Part shown: positions 28,825 through 36,608 of the stretch, piece after piece
Numbering within the stretch: the first letter of the stretch is position 1
Layout: every line of letters begins with the position of its first letter
Assembly: GCF_022478115.1 (NCBI RefSeq)
Contig: NZ_JAKGSC010000005.1
Span: forward strand, 55,281-119,280
Direction of reading: 5' to 3'
DNA: 64,000 nt
Source: Tenacibaculum aquimarinum
GTDB taxonomy: Bacteria; Bacteroidota; Bacteroidia; Flavobacteriales; Flavobacteriaceae
Notes under the pieces: model-generated
What the model was told of the DNA's origin: nothing
Seen by the model: the letters and a program-made list of their open reading frames with translations, nothing else
Databases searched by the model: none
Made by a program: the position numbers and the translations under genes

Positions 28825-28906
28825 AAAAAGTCCGACTGTGAAGTCGGACTTTTTATGATTGAATGATTTTATATTGATATTATCATAACACATACACAGC
28901 CCAACT
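28825..28906 (-). promoter_or_regulatory. Attenuator before the MFS exporter
   Basis: The terminator (28854-28825 on the minus strand) is a perfect hairpin, AAAAAGTCCGACT-TCAC-AGTCGGACTTTTT, 24 nt before the MFS ATG. An upstream arm at 28906-28898 (AGTTGGGCT), inside the last third of the leader ORF, can pair with the 5' terminator arm AGTCCGACT over 9 positions with two G-U pairs, extending to 11 with the flanking GA/TC. The two structures exclude each other. Ribosome position on the leader would decide which forms. Confidence 0.72.
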
Positions 28907-28960
28907 TCTTCCGTTTCTCACAGAGGTAAATTGTTTCTTATATGAATTATAAATTGTCAT
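28883..28960 (-). CDS. 25-residue leader peptide of the MFS attenuator
   Basis: ATG at 28960 to TGA at 28883. The product begins MTIYNSYKKQF and ends RNGRSWAVYVL. Codons AGT-TGG-GCT (Ser-Trp-Ala) form the antiterminator arm. A TAGTTTTG -7 box lies 20 nt upstream (28987-28980). No single amino acid dominates, so an antibiotic or nascent-peptide stall is more likely than amino-acid sensing. Too short for standard gene calling. Confidence 0.68.
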   Translation of the reverse strand: MTIYNSYKKQFTSVRNGRSWAVYVL

Positions 28961-28979
28961 TTCTTAATTATTTATACTC

Positions 28980-28987
28980 CAAAACTA
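28980..28987 (-). promoter_or_regulatory. -7 box for the MFS leader transcript
   Basis: On the minus strand TAGTTTTG fits TAnnTTTG exactly; the -33 match is poor. The start site would be near 28973, about 13 nt before the leader ATG. Confidence 0.5.
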
Positions 28988-29019
28988 CACAAAATAATTG
29001 AAAGTTGTATTTTTATAAA

Positions 29020-30063
29020 ATGAAATTATTTAAAAGATTTTTTTCAATCCTATTTTTATGTATTCTAATTTTTGTTGCGTATGTTTTTATTTCAACCGGT
29101 TTTTTTAGAACTATTGAAAATAAGTTTGATGGAAAAATCATTAAAAAAATAAACCTTCCTGGAGCTGAAGATATTGTAATTAGTAGAATTGATAGCTTTG
29201 CTATTATCTCATCTACCAAAGGAAGAGCTTTACCAAAAGTGAATTATGAAACTGGCGGATTGTATTATTTAGATTTAAAAACGAATGATTTTGAACCCAT
29301 TAAATTAACATCAGAATTTGAAACTCAGTTTGCTCCGCATGGAATTTCTATGATAAAAGTTGATAGTATTTTTAAAATTGCTGCAATAAATCATACAGAA
29401 AAAGGGCATACAATTGAAGTTTTTACTCTTAAAGGTAAAACTTTAACTCATGAAAAAACTTTTAAAGACAAGTCTATGACAAGTCCAAATGACGTTGTTT
29501 GGTTAGATAAAGACAAATTCTATTTTAGCAACGATCATAAATATGAAACCGGAATTGGTAGACTTATAGAAGATTATGTTGGCGTAGAAATAGCAAACGT
29601 TGTGTTTTTTGATGGAAATAAATACACAGAAGTTGCAGACGGAATTGCCTTTGCAAACGGAATAAATATCGACAAGAAAAGGAACTTAGTCTTTCTTGCT
29701 TCTCCAAGAAAATTTATTGTAAAAGTGTATCAAAAAAATGAAGACAATTCATTAACTTTTATTGAAGATATAGATTGCGGAACGGGTGTAGATAATATTG
29801 AATTTGATGAAGAAAACAATCTTTGGATTGGTTCTCATCCAAATTTATTACACTTTGCAGAATACGCAAAAGGAAACAAAAAAACATCGCCTTCAGAAAT
29901 AATTAAAATAAATTACAAAGCAAAAGGAGATTACACAGTAGAGCAAATTTATATGGAAGACGGTACAGAAATGTCTGCCTCTACAGTTGCTGTAACTTTT
30001 GGAAATTTAATTTTGGTTGGTAATGTTATGGACGATAATTTTATAATTTTAAAAAGAAATTAA
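29020..30063 (+). CDS. Paraoxonase/arylesterase-like six-bladed propeller protein
   Basis: 347 residues with an N-terminal membrane anchor (FFSILFLCILIFVAYVFISTGF). Blades carry the calcium-ligand motifs of the PON family: SPNDVVWLD, FYFSNDHKYE (compare FYGTNDHYF in human PON1), DGIAFANGINID, and GVDNIEFDEENNLWIGSHPN (compare VDNISVD...LWVGCHPN). PON enzymes are Ca-dependent lactonases/arylesterases; the substrate here is unknown. The start at 29020 is favoured over a non-ATG codon at 29005. Two small secreted proteins follow closely (12 bp, then overlap), suggesting one transcript. Confidence 0.82.
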   Translation: MKLFKRFFSILFLCILIFVAYVFISTGFFRTIENKFDGKIIKKINLPGAEDIVISRIDSFAIISSTKGRALPKVNYETGGLYYLDLKTNDFEPIKLTSEFETQFAPHGISMIKVDSIFKIAAINHTEKGHTIEVFTLKGKTLTHEKTFKDKSMTSPNDVVWLDKDKFYFSNDHKYETGIGRLIEDYVGVEIANVVFFDGNKYTEVADGIAFANGINIDKKRNLVFLASPRKFIVKVYQKNEDNSLTFIEDIDCGTGVDNIEFDEENNLWIGSHPNLLHFAEYAKGNKKTSPSEIIKINYKAKGDYTVEQIYMEDGTEMSASTVAVTFGNLILVGNVMDDNFIILKRN

Positions 30064-30075
30064 TTTACACATTTT

Positions 30076-30609
30076 ATGAAAAAGATTGCAACACTCACTT
30101 TAACATTATTCTTATTTATTTCTTGCGGAAGCGGAAAATCTTTTCAAAGTTTTTTTAATGACCATAAAAATGACATTGGCGTAACTGCATTTCAAGTCCC
30201 AAATTTTATGAGAACCTTGTTGGGTTCTATTTCACCAGAAATGGGTGGAGTTTTTGATAACATTCAAGATTTTAAATTTATTACTTTTAATGAAATTGAT
30301 GCAGCCAAACAAGGAGAATTAATTAACCAAATGGGCTTGGTAACAACAAATAAATACACCGATATTTTAAGAGAAAATAAGGTTGATAAAACAAAAATAC
30401 TTTCCGTTGTAGAAGATGGAGACGTTGTTAAAGAAGCTATTATTTTTAACTCAACACTTGCAAAAACTTCGGTTTTTTATCTAAAAGGAAGTTTTGATCC
30501 AAATACATTGAAAGAAATTTCAGAGAAAGATCAATTCGACCAACTTTCAACAAAACTATTAAACCAATACCAATCACCTTTAACACCTGGTTTTAATCCT
30601 AATAAATAA
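30076..30609 (+). CDS. Lipoprotein, DUF4252-like
   Basis: 177 residues. Lipoprotein signal MKKIATLTLTLFLFISC with lipobox Cys17. The sequence AFQVPNFMRTLLGSISPEM...FITFNEIDAAKQGELINQM...YTDILRENKVDKTKILSVVEDGDVVKEAIIFN resembles the DUF4252 family of Bacteroidota envelope lipoproteins. Function unknown. Stop and next start overlap as TAATG at 30609. Confidence 0.68.
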   Translation: MKKIATLTLTLFLFISCGSGKSFQSFFNDHKNDIGVTAFQVPNFMRTLLGSISPEMGGVFDNIQDFKFITFNEIDAAKQGELINQMGLVTTNKYTDILRENKVDKTKILSVVEDGDVVKEAIIFNSTLAKTSVFYLKGSFDPNTLKEISEKDQFDQLSTKLLNQYQSPLTPGFNPNK

Positions 30610-31226
30610 TGAAAAAGCTATCATTAATAATTCTAATTTCATTCTTTATAAACGCCTGTAATTCTCAAAATAAAAGGGCTTTAATTGGAGAAACTAAGTA
30701 TCAACAAGAATTAAATTCAAGTTATAAAGACGCATCAGAATCTCCATTAACCAAACGTGATTTAAAAAATTTTAAAGGTTTAGATTTCTTTCCAGTAGAC
30801 AGTTCTTACATCGTAATTGCTTCATTAACACCAACAATTGATGCGCCAGTTTTTGAAATGAAAACAACTACAGACAGAAGACCTTTATACAAAGAATACG
30901 GCGTAATAAACTTTACCGTTAATGGAAAAGATGGAGAATTAACTGTTTATCAAGACCAAAGTTTAGATAGAGATAAAAAATATGATGATTATCTATTTTT
31001 ACCATTTACAGACCACACAAGCGGAAACGAATCTTACGGAGGCGGTCGTTATATGGACATTTTTATTTCAGATATTTCATCAAACAACAAAGTTCTTTTA
31101 AACTTCAACAACACCTATAATCCTTACTGCGCCTATAATCCAAAGTACTCTTGCCCAATTACGCCACGTAAAAATCATTTAGATTTAGAAATTAAAGCTG
31201 GTGTTAAGGCTTTTAAAAAACATTAA
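30609..31226 (+). CDS. DUF1684 family lipoprotein
   Basis: 205 residues. Signal with a lipobox-like Cys (MKKLSLIILISFFINAC). The DUF1684 core is clear: LKNFKGLDFFPVDSSYIV, GELTVYQD, LFLPFTDHTSGNESYGGGRYMDIFI, LLNFNNTYNPYCAYNPKYSCPITPRKNHLDLEIKAGVKAF. The biochemical role is not known. Translation is probably coupled to the upstream DUF4252 gene. Confidence 0.88.
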   Translation: MKKLSLIILISFFINACNSQNKRALIGETKYQQELNSSYKDASESPLTKRDLKNFKGLDFFPVDSSYIVIASLTPTIDAPVFEMKTTTDRRPLYKEYGVINFTVNGKDGELTVYQDQSLDRDKKYDDYLFLPFTDHTSGNESYGGGRYMDIFISDISSNNKVLLNFNNTYNPYCAYNPKYSCPITPRKNHLDLEIKAGVKAFKKH

Positions 31227-31231
31227 TTTTA

Positions 31232-31304
31232 GAAGCTATTTCCTGCTTTACGTTATATCTTTTTTATGAAAAATAAAAAAGGATGCCACTTCAATCAGGG
31301 CTAA
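31232..31304 (-). repeat. Dispersed intergenic repeat R1, copy C
   Basis: Read on the minus strand: starts TTAGCCCTGATTGAAGTGGC, middle ATCCTTTTTT ... AAAAAAGATATAACG, and ends AAAGCAGGAAATAGCTTC. Middle of the same kind as copy E. It begins 5 bp after the DUF1684 stop. Confidence 0.75.
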
Positions 31305-31311
31305 ACTAATT

Positions 31312-31350
31312 AATAAGCGTTCTTTTTTATAATAAAAAGAACGCTTATTA
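31312..31350. terminator. Bidirectional terminator
   Basis: AATAAGCGTTCTTTTTtataatAAAAAGAACGCTTATT, a perfect long hairpin between convergent genes. Confidence 0.82.
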
Positions 31351-31363
31351 ATATTCTAATTAT

Positions 31364-31388
31364 GGATTCCTGCCTTCGCAGGAATGAC
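31364..31388. repeat. REP-like palindrome, copy 2
   Basis: ATTCCTGC-CTTC-GCAGGAAT flanked by GG and GAC; same family as 4148-4170. Located just after the 3' end of the crotonase gene. Confidence 0.7.
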
Positions 31389-31396
31389 AAAAACAA

Positions 31397-32098
31397 TTAA
31401 GAATTTATAGAAATATCGGAAACCAAATCCAATTCAATAGCTTTTGCTAATTTGTCCAAATACGGTTTTCTCGATTTTAATTTTGTTCCTGCATGTGCTT
31501 TCATGTTTAATTGTGAAAACATTTCAGCAATTTTAATAGCCGTTGGCAACAAATGAGTATCAGGAACAACTTTATCTAAGAATCCTGCAGTAATTGCATC
31601 ATTTGGACTGTACATTTCTGCGTTACAAACACTTCTTTCAAAATAGACGGAAGACAAACGCGCTTTGGCAATTTCAATTCCAGCTTGGTGCATTGTCATA
31701 CCAATTGCAACCTCATTTAAACCAATTTTAAACGGTCCTTCTGTACCTAATCTATAATCTGCAGAAAGCAATAAAAAGGCACCTTTTGCAATTGCATGTC
31801 CAGTAGCAGCCACAATAATTGGCATTGGAAAAGACAACATTCTTAAAGATAACTTAGAGCCTTTAGTTACCAATTCTTTGGCACTTTCTGGCGAAGCTGT
31901 CATTACTTTTAAATCAAATCCAGCAGAAAAAATTCCAGTTTGTCCTGTAAGTATTACTACTTTTTTATCAGCTTCCGCTTTATCAAAAGCAGCATTTAAA
32001 CCTTCAACAACTTCGTGTGAAATTGCATTTGCTTTTCCGTTTTCAATTTTTATAATTGCGTACTTTTCTTCTGATATATATTTTACTACTTCGTTCAT
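31397..32098 (-). CDS. Enoyl-CoA hydratase/isomerase (crotonase) family protein
   Basis: 233 residues. Crotonase signatures: VVILTGQTGIFSAGFDLKVM (CoA-binding/oxyanion loop) and PMPIIVAATGHAIAKGAFLLLSADYRLG (oxyanion hole Gly). Short for the superfamily and lacking an obvious catalytic Glu pair, so the reaction (hydration, isomerisation or other) is open. Last gene of a minus-strand cluster DUF1599 / BT_3928 / crcB / this gene, 12 bp after crcB. Confidence 0.85.
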   Translation of the reverse strand: MNEVVKYISEEKYAIIKIENGKANAISHEVVEGLNAAFDKAEADKKVVILTGQTGIFSAGFDLKVMTASPESAKELVTKGSKLSLRMLSFPMPIIVAATGHAIAKGAFLLLSADYRLGTEGPFKIGLNEVAIGMTMHQAGIEIAKARLSSVYFERSVCNAEMYSPNDAITAGFLDKVVPDTHLLPTAIKIAEMFSQLNMKAHAGTKLKSRKPYLDKLAKAIELDLVSDISINS

Positions 32099-32110
32099 TA
32101 TACTATTTTA

Positions 32111-32482
32111 TTATATAAATTTAACTACATACATTCCTGCAAAAACGGCTAAAAAACCAACTACAAAACTTGCAATGGTATAAAAAGCAAAACTTGTGAA
32201 ATCTCCCGATTTTAAAAAAACATGATTCTCATAAGCAAAGGTAGAAAAGGTTGTAAAACCTCCACAAAAACCTGTTGCTAAGAGTAATGTACTATTTTCT
32301 GTAAGTGTATTATTTTTTGCGGCTAAGCCTAAAATTATCCCAATTAACAAACTTCCTAAAATATTGGCTGCAAAAGTTCCGTACGGAATTCCGTTTTCCG
32401 AATTATTAAGCCACTTCCCTATTATAAAACGAAGTACGCTACCAAATCCACCACCAATAAAAACTAAGAATAGTTGTTTCAT
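32111..32482 (-). CDS. crcB: Fluoride ion channel CrcB/Fluc
   Basis: 123 residues, four membrane helices; exports toxic fluoride as a dual-topology dimer. Motifs: FIGGGFGSVLRFIIG, TFAANILGSLLIGIILG (conserved Asn) and GFCGGFTTFSTFAYE (Phe box). The ATG at 32482 forms a TAATG overlap with the upstream stop, which supports this start over the 12-residue-longer frame. No fluoride riboswitch was seen; control is probably by the operon promoter. Confidence 0.93.
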   Translation of the reverse strand: MKQLFLVFIGGGFGSVLRFIIGKWLNNSENGIPYGTFAANILGSLLIGIILGLAAKNNTLTENSTLLLATGFCGGFTTFSTFAYENHVFLKSGDFTSFAFYTIASFVVGFLAVFAGMYVVKFI

Positions 32483-33444
32483 TATAATTCTATATCTGCA
32501 ACATCCGTATAATTCCATTTTCCTGTTACAGTTCCTTTGTTCAGAATTACAACTCCTGGATTTCCTCTAACAATTGTTTTTAAGGTAGTTTCGTCACAGA
32601 AAAGAAACTCGAAAGGTAAATTGTATTTGTTTTGAGCAATTACTAAATCGTCTTCAAAAGAAGCGGAAACACCATACACTGTGTAGCCTTTTATAATGGC
32701 TTCATCAGTCATTTTTTTAATTGGTGAAAATCCGTTTTCATCAGCTTTATCAATATTATAAACAATAACAAGCATTACTTTTTCTTTAGATAAAAGCTCT
32801 TCTGTTAAATCTGCTTCTGCACTTTCTAAAGAAAAATCGTGCACTGGCGGAATTTCACCATCACCTTTATACTCCATTCCTTCCGAAATATTATTACCAA
32901 TTGCATACGGTCTAAAATCTATTAATGGTAAATGCGTTAGTACATGATACGCCAAAAACATGGAAGCAAAAAATGATAAAATTGTTACCAATGCTGGTGT
33001 TTTCCCTGAAAGTATTGGCTTTATATGTTTGGTTTGGAACAACAAAAAGATAATCATAATAGTTAAAACAACATCTTTATAAAACGATTGCCAAGGCGTA
33101 AGTTTCATAAAATCTCCAAAACAACCGCAATCTGTAACTTTGTTATAATATGCTGAATACCAAGTTAAAAACAAGAAAACTAATATTAATCCTAGAAGTT
33201 TCCATAAAGTTAATTTTGGAAGCCAACCTACTAAAAGTGCAACACCTAAAACTATTTCTCCAATAATTAAAAGAATTGCTAATGGCAAAGCAAACGGAAT
33301 TAAAAACTCCATATCTAAAACACCTTCTGAAAAGTATTCTTGAAATTTATATTGTGAGCCAATTGGGTCTACCAATTTTACAAATCCTGAAAAGATGAAT
33401 AATGCTCCGACTATAAATCTAATGATGTGTGTTATTATTTTCAT
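32482..33444 (-). CDS. BT_3928-type DoxX membrane protein with thioredoxin-like C-terminus
   Basis: 320 residues. DoxX-like four-helix region (about 1-145: IRFIVGALFIFSGFVKLVDPIGSQYKFQEYF ... KVTDCGCFGDFMKLTPWQSFYKDVVL with a CGCFGD motif). The C-terminal soluble domain has a thioredoxin-like fold (VMLVIVYNIDKADENGF ... LPFEFLFCDETTLKTIVRGNPGVVILNKG) without a CxxC. Known in Bacteroidota as the BT_3928 family, next to DUF1599; function unproven, possibly envelope redox. Confidence 0.85.
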   Translation of the reverse strand: MKIITHIIRFIVGALFIFSGFVKLVDPIGSQYKFQEYFSEGVLDMEFLIPFALPLAILLIIGEIVLGVALLVGWLPKLTLWKLLGLILVFLFLTWYSAYYNKVTDCGCFGDFMKLTPWQSFYKDVVLTIMIIFLLFQTKHIKPILSGKTPALVTILSFFASMFLAYHVLTHLPLIDFRPYAIGNNISEGMEYKGDGEIPPVHDFSLESAEADLTEELLSKEKVMLVIVYNIDKADENGFSPIKKMTDEAIIKGYTVYGVSASFEDDLVIAQNKYNLPFEFLFCDETTLKTIVRGNPGVVILNKGTVTGKWNYTDVADIEL

Positions 33445-33453
33445 ATTTTAATA

Positions 33454-33990
33454 TTATTCTCCCAAATGAATCATTGCAAAAACCGCATAATTAATCATGT
33501 CTTGATAATTTGCATCAATACCTTCCGAAACTATAGTTTTTCCTTTATTATCTTCAATTTGCTTTACTCTAAGTAATTTTTGCAAAATTAAATCAGTTAA
33601 ACTTGAAACTCGCATATCTCGCCAAGCTTCACCGTAATCATGATTTTTATTCAGCATTAATTCTTTGGTAATTTTGCTATGCTTGTCATACAAAACAGTT
33701 GCCTCTTCCGTGTTTAAATCAGGATTTTCAACAACTCCTAACTCCAACTGAATTAACGCCATAATAGAATAATTTATAATACCAATAAACTCAGATTTCT
33801 CACCTTCATCTACTTTTCTAACTTCATTTTCCTGTAATTGACGTATGCGTTGCGCCTTTATAAAAATTTGATCCGTTAGCGATGGCAAACGTAAAATACG
33901 CCATGCGCTACCATAATCGCTCATTTTTTTAATAAATAAACTTCTACATTCGTTAATAACTAAATCGTATTGTTTTGAGGTATTTTGCAT
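33454..33990 (-). CDS. DUF1599 protein with internal duplication
   Basis: 178 residues made of two related halves: KKMSDYGSAWRILRLPSLTDQIFIKAQRIRQLQE...INYSIMALIQLE and NKNHDYGEAWRDMRVSSLTDLILQKLLRVKQIED...INYAVFAMIHLGE. This is the DUF1599 pattern, linked in the literature to nucleotide modification. It lies divergent from folP and 9 bp upstream of the BT_3928 gene, a conserved arrangement in Bacteroidota. Cytosolic; activity unknown. Confidence 0.85.
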   Translation of the reverse strand: MQNTSKQYDLVINECRSLFIKKMSDYGSAWRILRLPSLTDQIFIKAQRIRQLQENEVRKVDEGEKSEFIGIINYSIMALIQLELGVVENPDLNTEEATVLYDKHSKITKELMLNKNHDYGEAWRDMRVSSLTDLILQKLLRVKQIEDNKGKTIVSEGIDANYQDMINYAVFAMIHLGE

Positions 33991-34070
33991 TGTATTTTTT
34001 AAAAGTAATTGTGTAAAAATAGTAAATCTAACTTCTTTTTCATTTATTTTTACAGAAGAAATTTAATTAG

Positions 34071-34898
34071 ATGTACACAATTAATTGCAACGGAACTTTA
34101 ATAGATTTATCTTCTCCAAAAGTTATGGGGATTTTGAATATTACACCCGATTCTTTTTTTGATGGAGGAAAATATAAAAACGAATCTGACATTCTTTCTC
34201 AAACAGAAAAAATGCTTTCTGAAGATGCAACTTTTATAGATATTGGTGCATATTCTTCTCGCCCAGGTGCAAAACATATTTCTGAAGAAGAAGAATTACA
34301 AAGAATTGTTCCCGTAATAGAATTATTAGTTAAAAACTTCCCCGAAATTATTATTTCTGTAGATACTTTTAGAAGTAAAGTTGCCCAAGAAACTATAAAT
34401 TCTGGTGCCGCAATCATAAACGATATTTCCGATGGAAAAATGGACGATAATATGTTTGCAACGGTTGCAAAACTACAAGTTCCTTATATTTTAATGCACA
34501 TGTTAGGAACGCCGAAAACCATGCAAAATAATCCAGAATATAAAGATGTAACCAAAGAAGTAATTTCTTTTTTTGCTGAACAGATTAACATTTTACATCA
34601 ATTAAAAGTAAACGACATTATTCTCGATGTTGGTTTCGGCTTCGGAAAAACCATTGAACATAATTTCGAATTACTTAAAAACCTATCGCTTTTTAAAAGT
34701 TTAGATGCACCAATGCTCGCTGGAGTTTCTCGTAAATCTATGTTGTATAAAACTTTAGATACTACTGCCCAAGAAGCATTAAACGCAACAACTTCTGCCA
34801 ATACAATTGCACTTTTAAATGGTGCTAAAATCCTTAGAGTTCACGACGTTAAAGAAGCTGTTGAAGCCGTTAAAATTGTGAATCAGATTTCTTTTTAG
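34071..34898 (+). CDS. folP: Dihydropteroate synthase
   Basis: Condenses p-aminobenzoate with dihydropterin pyrophosphate in folate synthesis; the sulfonamide target. 275 residues. Signatures: MGILNITPDSFFDGGKY, DIGAYSSRPGA, IISVDTFRSKVA, IINDISDG, DVGFGFGKTIEHN and GVSRKSM. Complete. In related genomes folP is commonly followed by cdaA; here a repeat copy starting in the stop codon and an ExbD-like frame separate them. Confidence 0.96.
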   Translation: MYTINCNGTLIDLSSPKVMGILNITPDSFFDGGKYKNESDILSQTEKMLSEDATFIDIGAYSSRPGAKHISEEEELQRIVPVIELLVKNFPEIIISVDTFRSKVAQETINSGAAIINDISDGKMDDNMFATVAKLQVPYILMHMLGTPKTMQNNPEYKDVTKEVISFFAEQINILHQLKVNDIILDVGFGFGKTIEHNFELLKNLSLFKSLDAPMLAGVSRKSMLYKTLDTTAQEALNATTSANTIALLNGAKILRVHDVKEAVEAVKIVNQISF

Positions 34899-34974
34899 AA
34901 GCTATTTCCTGCTTTCACTACTCGCTTTTTTCATACTTCAAAAGAGCTCAAACAGGCCGTTCAATCAGGGCTAA
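34898..34974 (-). repeat. Dispersed intergenic repeat R1, copy D
   Basis: On the minus strand starts TTAGCCCTGATTGAACGGCC, middle TGTTTGAGCTCTTTT ... AAAAAAGCGAGTAGTG, ends AAAGCAGGAAATAGCTTC. Its last base is the last base of the folP stop codon. Confidence 0.75.
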
Positions 34975-35165
34975 ACTTGTTTGCTAACTTTTAGCACTCA
35001 AAAAACTTGGCACTCTTTTTGTTAAAATTATGTTAAGACCAAAGCTCAACCAACTTAAACTTTAATACTGCTTTTCAATAATTATTGAAGAGAAAATCAA
35101 TTTATTAATTTTTAAAACTATCTATTATTAGCAAACAAGATTGGCCAGAAATTAACGCTGGCTCA

Positions 35166-35747
35166 ATGGCAGACATCGCATTTTTATTATTAATTTTCTT
35201 TTTAGTTACCACAACTATGGATGTAGATTCAGGTATTTTAAAAAAAATACCTCAGGAAGAGAAACATCCTCGAGAGATAACTATTAAAGAAAAAAATCTT
35301 TTAGAAATAACAATCAACAAAAACAACGAGTTATTTATAAACGAGCAAACAGTAGCTATTTCTGAACTGAAAGAAATTGCATTGAATTTTATAGATAATG
35401 GTGGTGGACTTAATAAAGACGGACAAGAATGTAATTGGTGTAATGGTAATAAGAATCCAAAATCATCAGACCATCCTACAAAAGCAATTATAGCAATTGA
35501 TGCAGACAGAAATGCAGATTACGGAACCTACATTTCAGTTTTAGACAATATAAATAGCGCTTATGATCAACTAAGAAACAAGCTTTCAGTTAAGCTTTAT
35601 GGTAAAAACTACAATGCTTTAGAAGGTGCATATAAAAAGGCTTCGAAAAACAAAGAACCAATTCTAAAAAAAATTAAAAACATACGAGAAAAATATCCTT
35701 TACTTATTTCTGATATTGATGTAAGTCCAGATATGGCAAAAAGGTAA
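35166..35747 (+). CDS. ExbD-like protein without a normal N-terminus (orphan or remnant)
   Basis: 193 residues from ATG 35166: MADIAFLLLIFFLVTTTMDVDSGI is the ExbD membrane helix with its conserved Asp (Asp3). A periplasmic domain follows (EITINKNNELFINEQTVAISELKEIA ... AIIAIDADRNADYGTYISVLDNI). ExbD normally has about 15-20 residues before the helix. In the same frame upstream, codons for KQDWPEINAGS are present, matching the usual lead-in, but the frame meets a stop at 35106-35108 with no ATG, GTG or TTG between. No ExbB/TolQ gene is adjacent. Either an unusual start codon (ATT at 35124 or 35127) is used, or this is a 5'-damaged copy. Confidence 0.6.
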   Translation: MADIAFLLLIFFLVTTTMDVDSGILKKIPQEEKHPREITIKEKNLLEITINKNNELFINEQTVAISELKEIALNFIDNGGGLNKDGQECNWCNGNKNPKSSDHPTKAIIAIDADRNADYGTYISVLDNINSAYDQLRNKLSVKLYGKNYNALEGAYKKASKNKEPILKKIKNIREKYPLLISDIDVSPDMAKR

Positions 35748-35783
35748 ATAATTAGTACATTTACCCAAAACACAAACTTTTTA

Positions 35784-36563
35784 ATGTTAGATTTTATCGA
35801 TTTTTCTTTTTTAGATGTTCTAGATATTCTGTTGGTTGCAACACTACTCTATTATATTTACAAATTATTAAAAGGAACTGTTGCTATTAATATTTTTATT
35901 GGAATTGCGCTAATCTTTTTAATTTGGAAAGTAACACAAGCATTAAAAATGGAAATGTTAAGTGGTATTTTAGGCTACTTGCTTTCTGGTGGAGTTATTG
36001 CACTTATTATTGTGTTTCAGCAAGAAATACGTAAGTTCTTATTAATGATAGGAACCACCAATTTCTCTACCAAAAAAAGTTTTTTAAAGCAATTAAAATT
36101 TTTACAATCTGAAATTAGCTCAGAAACCGATAGCGATATAATTTTAGGTGCTTGTAAAAAAATGAGTATAACTAAAACAGGTGCTCTAATTGTTGTTGAA
36201 CGTACCAATAGTTTAGATTTTCTTATAAATTCTGGTGATAAAATGAATGCGTTAATTAACGAAGCTATTTTAGAAAGTATTTTCTATAAAAATAGTCCTT
36301 TACATGATGGTGCAACTATAATTAGAGACAATTACGTAGTAGCAACACGTGTTATTTTACCAGTTTCAAACAATACTAAAATTCCTGCTCGCTTTGGTTT
36401 AAGACACAGAGCTGCAATTGGTGTTACTGAAAGAACAGACGCTGTTTGTATTTTAGTTTCTGAAGAAACAGGAGAAATTTCCTACATTAAAGATGGAGAG
36501 TTTGTACTGTATAAAGATTTTGAGATTCTTGCAGAAAAACTTCGTGGTGATTTGGTAGGTTAA
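35784..36563 (+). CDS. cdaA: Diadenylate cyclase CdaA
   Basis: Makes the second messenger c-di-AMP from two ATP. 259 residues: three N-terminal membrane helices (about 10-85), then a DAC domain with DGA at 175-177 (SPLHDGATII) and RHR at 207-209 (FGLRHRAAIGV), the two catalytic motifs. Membrane-bound CdaA type. A TACATTTA element about 30 bp upstream may be its own promoter, fitting separation from folP. Confidence 0.95.
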   Translation: MLDFIDFSFLDVLDILLVATLLYYIYKLLKGTVAINIFIGIALIFLIWKVTQALKMEMLSGILGYLLSGGVIALIIVFQQEIRKFLLMIGTTNFSTKKSFLKQLKFLQSEISSETDSDIILGACKKMSITKTGALIVVERTNSLDFLINSGDKMNALINEAILESIFYKNSPLHDGATIIRDNYVVATRVILPVSNNTKIPARFGLRHRAAIGVTERTDAVCILVSEETGEISYIKDGEFVLYKDFEILAEKLRGDLVG

Positions 36564-36608
36564 AAAACCATTAATTATTTAATAGTAAAACCAACTTTGT
36601 AAATTAGC

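Noticed and set aside
28801..28893. Longer start of the MFS gene at 28893
   Set aside because: It would be translated through the intrinsic terminator hairpin and lies inside the leader ORF; transporter homologues start near MKKLYTNY.
32111..32540. Fluoride riboswitch upstream of crcB
   Set aside because: crcB overlaps the upstream gene's stop codon and there is no untranslated space for the structure.
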